Origin: Aspergillus flavus
Lineage: Eukaryota; Ascomycota; Eurotiomycetes; Eurotiales; Aspergillaceae
NCBI RefSeq assembly: GCF_009017415.1
Contig: NC_092407.1
Span: 1,798,001-1,862,000 of the forward strand
DNA: 64,000 bases
Direction: 5' to 3'
In this document: positions 57,683 to 64,000 of the stretch, piece after piece
How the letters are laid out: the number at the start of each line of letters is the position of its first letter
Numbering within the stretch: the first letter of the stretch is position 1
Made by a program: the position numbers and the translations under genes
Notes under the pieces: model-generated
Seen by the model: only the letters and a program-made list of their open reading frames with translations
Told to the model about the DNA's origin: nothing
Databases searched by the model: none

Positions 57683-59046
57683 TCATTTGATAGCTACAAA
57701 GAGGACCACTCTGTACCAGACCTGCAGCAGGAGCACTAGTACCTGTGAAAGGGTCTGTTCTACTGACGGGGAATCCTGGCTTTGTGATAAACTAGCTATG
57801 AGTGAAGAAACAATCAGTTCCCCGTCACGATCCTCGCGCGCACGAATCACCAGTCCAAGGATTAATGCACCACCCATCCTCATATGGTCCTTCCTTTCTA
57901 TGTCCCATGGACCATACTCGTGCATCACCTGGAAAGAATCGCCAGTGTAGGGTTGTCCCTTGATGTATTTCAAGTACTCCACATCGTACTCGGCAAAGGT
58001 CACATATATCTCATGCCGGTCTTCAGAGACGATGAAGCTCCTACGCTGCTGTCAATTCAAGGTGAATAAAGAAGGTGAATAAAGGCAAAACTGACCGACC
58101 AGGAAGATCCGCGCGAGACTCAGGCTGGTGATCCAAGCTACCATCTCAGCACTTTCTTGCATTCGTATGCTTTTCTCCGAGCTTCTCAATCCTGCCTTGA
58201 CCTCCACTATTCCAATGACATTACCTGTCCTGTGGTCCTTCAGGTAGCCGTCTGTTCGGGCTTCAAAGGCCGCGCCCCCTGACTCGAATTTAAACCGAAC
58301 TCTATGAGGAGTCCATCTTAGGGAGCCCTCAAAGTGAAGGGATATTGCATTCAAAAAATTCAGGAGGGAAAAACAACAGTCTCTTCATCATCTGTGCGCT
58401 CGAGTAGTATGGACGCCTCCTTGGGGGCAGGGGGATATGGCGATATTTTCATCGGCCTTGTTGGAGCTTCGGCTAAGTTAAGTCCACCGATGTCCAAGTC
58501 CAGATCTTCACCTTCCTCCATCATCATAGTCATGCCCCGGCCATGGAAAAGTCCCTTTGGCGGTTTAGAGGGAGTCTCTGGTGCACCTTGGCCTGGACCT
58601 TCCCGTTGTTGGATACTTTTCGCTTTGACTTTTGCGCGAGTTCGTCCCGACGACGGGCTCGGGCTAAACTGAACATTGCTGGACTGTATCACGGGCTTCT
58701 GCAATCCTTGAACATCCGCCTGGAAGTCTTCAACAAGGGAGAACGTGCCAAGATCGGGTATTGTATGGTTACTCGCGGTTGTCCTACGGGGAGTCAAGAC
58801 GCTACGATAGTTCGCGAAATCCTTGTAATTGGCTAGAATTTCGTTTGCTTGTTTTATTGGACCACCTAAGCCGACATGATCCGGGTTGAAAAAGCAAGCA
58901 TCGTAGTGCTTCTTGAGTAGCAAGAACTGTTCGATGTTAATCTTGGACGCAGAAAGAAGGTCAAGACTTTGTAGAGTTTTGCCCTCGAGACCTGCGCCCC
59001 TGAGGGCCGTTTCCCATTCTGATTTGAGCTCTGGTGGCTTGTCCAT
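57683..59046 (-). pseudogene. PD-(D/E)xK-like fungal protein, frameshifted
   Basis: Frame 1 runs from ATG 59046 (MDKPPELKSEWETALRGAGL) to a stop at 58360. The family-like continuation (LLNFLNAISLHF, LRWTPHRVRFKF) is in another frame up to about 58100. A 54-nt intron (58046-58099) then leads to RRSFIVSEDRHEIYVTFAEY and the stop at 57683. The core AFEARTDGYL...IVEVKAG has the Asp and Glu-x-Lys of a PD-(D/E)xK nuclease fold. One extra T in the TTTTT run at about 58367-58372 would join frames 1 and 2. A 50-nt GTTGTT...TTTGAG intron could also keep phase, but would remove conserved residues. Similar proteins are lineage-specific in Aspergillus and of unknown function. Confidence 0.55.
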
Positions 59047-59638
59047 TTCTCAAAATATTCAGCGCGTGCGTTGAGTCTGATAGCCAAGTGAGGGCTTCAG
59101 AAGAGACAGGTGAGGGTAAAACAAGGGTAAGCGAAGAGGGATCTATGCAGGAACGGCCCTTTAATAAGTTCAAACCCCGGATGTGAATATGACCTTGCAC
59201 TAAGGAGGCTTTGCTATAGTCGCATCGATATCACTGGCTGTTTCCGCCAGAACACTGCACGATTGGTCGAAACGTACATGGAAAGACGAGGTGAATAGGC
59301 TACCGCAGCCTTGCGGCGCGCAGAAGAGTTCGCCAGAGCCAATCATTGTCTATAATTTTATATAGAAGCCAGACTAATTACTCGTTAGATTGGCGGGGAA
59401 TGGGGGAAGATTGAGAATACAGGCAGCAATTGGTAGCAGTGAATGGTGATATTCCTCGGCGGCGGCTGTCATTTATCAACGTCCTTAAATTGTCTCGGCA
59501 GAAAAGGAAAACATTTAATAACAAACAAACAAGGCCGGCCCGCCTGATAAGTAAGTTAGATAAACAAGTTCTCTTGCTCAAGTTCTCGATCCTGTTGCCA
59601 CCATTTATTCCACGTCCAATACGCTACGATCATTCAGG
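59047..59638. other. Divergent promoter region of two degenerate genes
   Basis: About 0.6 kb between starts at 59046 (minus) and 59639 (plus). No element recognised. Confidence 0.45.
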
Positions 59639-60609
59639 ATGAAATTCCCGGAGAAATATAAGCCTACAGTCAAGGCCTTATTAGAGATGGAAAGCCAAAT
59701 CGTCAATGGAAATCTCAGTCAACTCAGTGTCAGGTGCTCCCAATGGACTTTACCGCCCAAGGTGCTCCTGCTTTCGATCCTCGTTTCAAGTTCTTTGAAC
59801 CTGTTCCTGCCAAATTGCTTTTGCGTCCGGTTAAAGAAGAAGATTATGATCCTGTGTTTCCTGAGTTTGATGAAAATAATACAATGGTAAAGGGATATCC
59901 CTCCATTTCTGCGCTGGCCTTATGGAACTTCCTAAGCTCCTATCTCAAGTCGTATCGCTCTGCGAAGGACCCCAAATACCAAAATCCTCTCTAGCTTCGG
60001 CCCCGAATGGTTTGGTTTTAGGTTCGGCTCCCTATTATCCAACTTGTTATCTATAACAATACAACAGTGGCATCTGGCTGATCAGTGCTGACATTATGGC
60101 AGCGAAGCTGAGTACCGGTTTCGACGCCCACTCCATCACGCTTCTTCCGGCACCGACTGGATAACTATGAACCTCTGGGATCGACTCGACCGCCGGTTTC
60201 CAAATATCAAATGCACTTTGATCAGCAATGAATATGCTGACGACGAATTGCTGAGCAGCGAGTTACTTTTGATTACTAGGCTCATGTGGCAACGGCGGAT
60301 CAGATCGATGACTCTCGATCATGACATCGTTCCGGTGAGCGTGGCCTTCACTTATTGCTTCTAATGCTGTTGTTTCTCCGGCCAACCGGTTCACATCTAC
60401 AGATCCTGGTGTTTTCTTTGATGGGCACCCAACATGTCAGGATCCTGCAGGCTCATTTTGATGGCTCTACCCTCATTAGATTAAAGAGCAAAACGTTGGA
60501 CTTGACAACCCGGGATGATGAAGCCTTGGATCTGTTGGGACAGTGGTATTGCAGTGATCCGGTTGGAAATACAATGTGGGACGAGCCTGTTCGAACTGGA
60601 ACTGTATGA
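59639..60609 (+). pseudogene. Unknown fungal protein gene with two compensating frameshifts
   Basis: Best model: exons 59639-60021, 60103-60334 and 60403-60609. Exon 1 starts MKFPEKYKPTVKALLEMESQ and shifts frame near 59748 (SQWT then FTAQGAPAFDPRFKFFEP). It runs through PVKEEDYDPVFPEFDENN, then shifts back near 59972 (YRSAKDP then SSFGPEWFGF). The middle exon reads EAEYRFRRPLHHASSGTDWI and MNLWDRLDRRFPNIKCTLIS. The last reads ILVFSLMGTQHVRILQAHFD to the stop at 60609. The second shift exactly undoes the first. Family unknown. It is either a decaying gene or has two base-call errors. Confidence 0.5.
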
Positions 60610-61077
60610 TCTAGTGCACGGGGCCAGGCACGTATGAGCACCTTTCTAGGTGGTTATTTACGAGATTTCAGAGTAATGAGGGCAATGAGTACTTATGGCG
60701 TTATTGCGGATTTGCGAATGGGCTGGGAATGGCTCTCAGAGATTGGTCCTGGGAGTTTTCGGGTACATACCATCTTATATTAATGCTTAACTTGATTCGT
60801 ATTATGTTTATGATATGCATATTGCTTTTAAAAAAAAGTCCAGGCCTGGATCAAAGCTATACTGCACCTTCTTTATACCACTATCATGATATAACGCGAA
60901 GATCCAAGGTAAGCCCTGAAGTTCTGCAAATACGTACTTGGAATAAGTTAGACGTCCATTATGGTATATCAAACTGAAGATCATTTGTCTTGCCATCCAT
61001 AACGACAGTTCTTCTACCCATGCCCACTAAACCCTCAATAGCCCTTGATACCTCCATTCGATATAAGATAGTCATCT
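60610..61077. other. Intergenic, no gene recognised
   Basis: About 0.47 kb between convergent genes; AT-rich, with a run of A at about 60830. No gene supported. Confidence 0.45.
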
Positions 61078-61911
61078 TCACAACTCCTGATACAAAATAT
61101 CCGTCCGCATAGTAAGCTTCGTCCCCCGAAACACCGAATCCCCAGCATGAAGCAAATCATTGTGCTGAAACACAAGCACCGAGCCCGCTTTAGGAAAAAC
61201 CCTCAAATGCCTCTCCTTCTCCTCAAACCTCGGAAGAAAAGATGTAGCACCCCCAAGTAACTTCCCCCCAACACCCAAATTAACATCTCCCTCTCCCCTT
61301 TCTACCCTGGCCTGCTCTCTCCTCAACTCTTTAAGGTCCTGCTCCCCGTCCCCATTCAGATACAAATGAACGGTAAAAAACGACTTCTCCTTGCGATCGG
61401 GAGTAGTATAGGACGCATCCCAATGCGGCCTGAAGTACTCCCCGCCTTCATACCTGAGAAACCGGAGTCGTTCATTCAATCTCGTTAATCTGTAGGTCTT
61501 ATTCCGACCCGCGAGCCCGGTGACAAGGGGTCGGTTCTCCAGTCGATCGATCTCAAATTCCCGCAGAAAGGGCATTAATCGATTTAGTAGCTTGTCGGCT
61601 AGCTCGGGTGTATCCCAGATAATACGACCGCAGTTGCGGGTATCTGTTGCGAGTTTTTGTTTCCCGTTACCCACGTTGATCATGGCGCGTTCCCAGACCG
61701 GGGTCGGGGACTGGGGAGTTACGGTTGATGCTTCCGCGAGACGGATTAGTTCGTTGCATTCTTCTTCTGTGAGGATGTTGTCTATTACTGCTGCGAAGCG
61801 GTTTTTGAATTCGGGGAGTGGTGGATTGGAGGTTGTAAAGTCGATTTTGTGATATTTGGCTCCCGAAGGTGCCTTTGAGGGCAAAAAGTTGGGGTTTGGT
61901 TGGGGACTCAT
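61078..61911 (-). CDS. 2-oxoglutarate/Fe(II)-dependent oxygenase (prolyl 4-hydroxylase-like), 277 aa
   Basis: Single exon. The start is taken at MSPQPNPNFLPSKAPSGAKY; the frame is open a further 72 codons upstream, but that part (SYHHIRLMTWQ..., HHITSHHTLTT) is low-complexity 5'-leader sequence. The P4Hc-like double-stranded beta-helix holds the iron ligands His and Asp in YFRPHWDASYTT and the distal His in QHNDLLHAGDSVF. Arg in KLTMRTDILYQ is the likely 2-oxoglutarate-binding residue. It lacks a signal peptide, so is presumably cytosolic. Substrate unknown; fungal members of this group are uncharacterised or act on small molecules. Confidence 0.88.
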   Translation of the reverse strand: MSPQPNPNFLPSKAPSGAKYHKIDFTTSNPPLPEFKNRFAAVIDNILTEEECNELIRLAEASTVTPQSPTPVWERAMINVGNGKQKLATDTRNCGRIIWDTPELADKLLNRLMPFLREFEIDRLENRPLVTGLAGRNKTYRLTRLNERLRFLRYEGGEYFRPHWDASYTTPDRKEKSFFTVHLYLNGDGEQDLKELRREQARVERGEGDVNLGVGGKLLGGATSFLPRFEEKERHLRVFPKAGSVLVFQHNDLLHAGDSVFRGTKLTMRTDILYQEL

Positions 61912-64000
61912 GGTTGTCAATGTGTGATGTGATGTGATGTGGTGGTTGGGATATGTTGTTAGGGTGTTGGTTTGGATGTTGTATTTATAGTGGCTTGGTG
62001 GCTGATGCCTAGTGCTCTTGTCTGCCTTAAAACTTACTTGGGAGGCTGAGTCACAACATCGATCTTGCCATGTCATCAGTCTGATATGATGGTATGACCG
62101 GTATAATGGATGCTTGTTATTTATCATCCTGTTTTCTAGTACATTTGCATGATTGGGAGTTTCCCAAAGTTCTTAAAACTGTACAATGAGTCATTCCCTA
62201 GACTCATTATCCAAGCGATGAGTCCAGCTCAACCTCAGAATGCCCTTAGGCTCTATGAACTTCAAGATATTATATCTTAGTAAATTACTTTTTATCGTTT
62301 GTTTTGGTAAGATAAGCTACCAACCGCATATTTCCGACAAGGAGATAGAACAAGTCGAAACAAAGCTGCGTTATACCGTTCAAGTCTCTGACATGCTACT
62401 GAGAACCTCATTTACCTTCATACCCAGGTATGACGATATTTTCCGAGTGTTTCATCTGCTATCATTGCTCGTTACCTTCGAACTAACCAGCCATACACGA
62501 AGTTCGAAGCATCTTGAGGAGAATAGCCCGCTTCAATCGCGAAATCCAGAGGAAACACATATATGGCTGTACTGTTTCCACATTATCGCATTGTAGCTGT
62601 CATTTTGATAAGACAATGACTGTGTCTCAAGCTTGGAACGAGTTCCATAACAACCATTACTAAAAAGGCGTAAGTCGGCATATGAGTTCACATATATTAT
62701 GTTTTCTCAATGGGATTGAGAGAGCGGTGATTGAACGTGTTAGCGTGCCCCCAGTCTAAATAGGCTCAGTTGAAGTCAGTAACTGCCAGTCGTGGAAGGT
62801 AGCGTTCATTTCTCCATCCTTTGTCGCATTATAGTTATATTATAAATACAACTTAGGGCTTTGAAGCACCATCGTAACAACATGCAAGAAGAGGGTTCAA
62901 CCCAGGCCTCGAGACGAGGCCAAGAAGCCTGGTTGGGCCTGGCCAGACAGTTCTCAAAGCTCGTGTAAACGCTGCGCTTAACTCTATTAGCTATACCAAG
63001 GAATACGCTGTATCATACGTGGGGTTCCTGACGGATCGGAGTTCCCCCGGGTCAGAAACTTGAGACGAGCCGTGGAGACTTCTAGAAAGCAGGGTACGCG
63101 TATCTGAGGTCTGAGCGGCAAAGAGGGGTAAATATTTGAACATTAGGAAACTGGGCCAAAGTGTATTGGAAAATGTATTATCTACATGGGCGGGATTGAA
63201 ATTGAGTGTTGATGGACAGCCTAGTGAGGTCATTGTAGTATGCCGCACTGAAGATGGGGTATAGGAGCCACGTCAACAACTGGTTAATATATAAGGGTAC
63301 TTTCGTTCGGCGATAGATTATCTGTGTTGTACGAGATAGTTGAGCTTCACCGTACTCTATAAGTATCTTCAGCCTGACTGCGTGTGTGTATACTGTACCT
63401 ACTAAGTACCTGAGCAAGTGGGAAGTGGGCCAAATCTCTGCTGGTCACACGGGCAGGGCTGGGCATATTACAGTTAGGCTCAGAAATCGAGACCGTTCTC
63501 TGTACGGGGAACAGGGATGGCCGAAGCACAGACCACACTTGATAGGATTCTGGAACCTGGGGTCGTATAAGGGAAGTCGGCCTTAGGTAATTTCATATTC
63601 TCCTCAAGGGATCGGTCCGACAGGATCGGATTACCCGGATCATCAGGCTCTGTACTGCCACCACTGAAATGTTATCTCTTCTAGATTGACCTTCGAACAA
63701 AAGGGTACATATGAAGACACAGAAGAAACTAAGACTATCGGGTAAATTCTGGAGCCATCGTTTATTTTATTTAAGATTAGCTTGCTCCTCCGAAGATAAG
63801 AAATTTTTAAGAAGGCTGATCCCTGGTGAAATTCAACTAATGGGATACCGTCCTTTAGGTCCGTTGTGAACTGCGGCCATTATTGGACAATTCCGTACAA
63901 AATAAACTCCAATTGTCAAATAATCTACTAGAACTTTTCTATCAATAGTACAAAGTATAAGATGCTCACGGGGACAGGCACAGACGATAGCAAGGGTTCA
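61912..64000. other. Right-end region, no gene recognised
   Basis: About 2.1 kb. It starts with a GATGT repeat (61925-61940) in the oxygenase leader. The ATG-started frame at 62240-62596 (118 aa) has no family and irregular composition, so I do not call it. GC-rich inverted sequence near 62905-62960 (AGGCCTCGAGACGAGGCC) could be a remnant of a mobile element; nothing identifies it. Confidence 0.4.

Noticed and set aside
62240..62596. 118-aa frame on the plus strand
   Set aside because: No recognisable domain, irregular composition and no neighbouring exon signals.
62885..62960. GGTTCAACCC motif and GC-rich inverted sequence suggesting a tRNA or SINE
   Set aside because: No matching box A at a suitable distance and no cloverleaf could be drawn.

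Overview
The window looks like nuclear DNA of a filamentous ascomycete, most probably Eurotiales (Aspergillus/Penicillium type). Genes carry many short introns (43-89 nt, GT donors, CTAAC-like branch points, AG acceptors), intergenic gaps are a few hundred bases, and the gene families are typical of Pezizomycotina (fungal rhodopsin-domain membrane proteins, a Ppc89-type spindle-pole protein, class II DAHP synthase, GPI-anchored phospholipase B). The species cannot be named from the sequence. All exon joins below were worked out by hand from splice signals, reading phase and family conservation.

Left part (0-26.8 kb), in order: an unknown two-exon protein; a Ste6/MDR-type full ABC transporter; the eEF1A chaperone Chp1/PBDC1; an ankyrin-only protein; RIC8 (G-alpha exchange factor/chaperone) head-to-head with RIF1 (telomere and replication-timing protein with PP1-docking motifs); glucose-6-phosphate 1-epimerase; an APC-family permease; an F-box-like protein; a rhodopsin-domain membrane protein; and a membrane-anchored RING-H2 ubiquitin ligase.

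Middle (26.8-31.5 kb) is a gene-poor stretch. It holds an initiator tRNA-Met gene split by a 55-nt insert that looks like a spliceosomal intron (the most unusual item in the window), and weak evidence for one or two small genes.

Right-centre (31.5-53.5 kb): a single-pass membrane protein, a second rhodopsin-domain protein, a secreted FAD-linked oxidase with a GC-AG intron, the Ppc89/Cep57-like spindle-pole protein, an MFS transporter, the NatA-associated protein HYPK divergent from class II DAHP synthase with a Gcn4/CpcA site between them, an unknown gene broken by a 23-base G homopolymer, and a 1581-residue AT-hook/BRCT nuclear protein.

Right end (54-64 kb): phospholipase B, then a lineage-specific zone with a frameshifted PD-(D/E)xK-like gene, a divergent gene with two compensating frameshifts, a 2-oxoglutarate/Fe(II) oxygenase, and about 2 kb with no recognisable gene. 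The genes are mostly independent housekeeping or accessory loci. I see no biosynthetic gene cluster.
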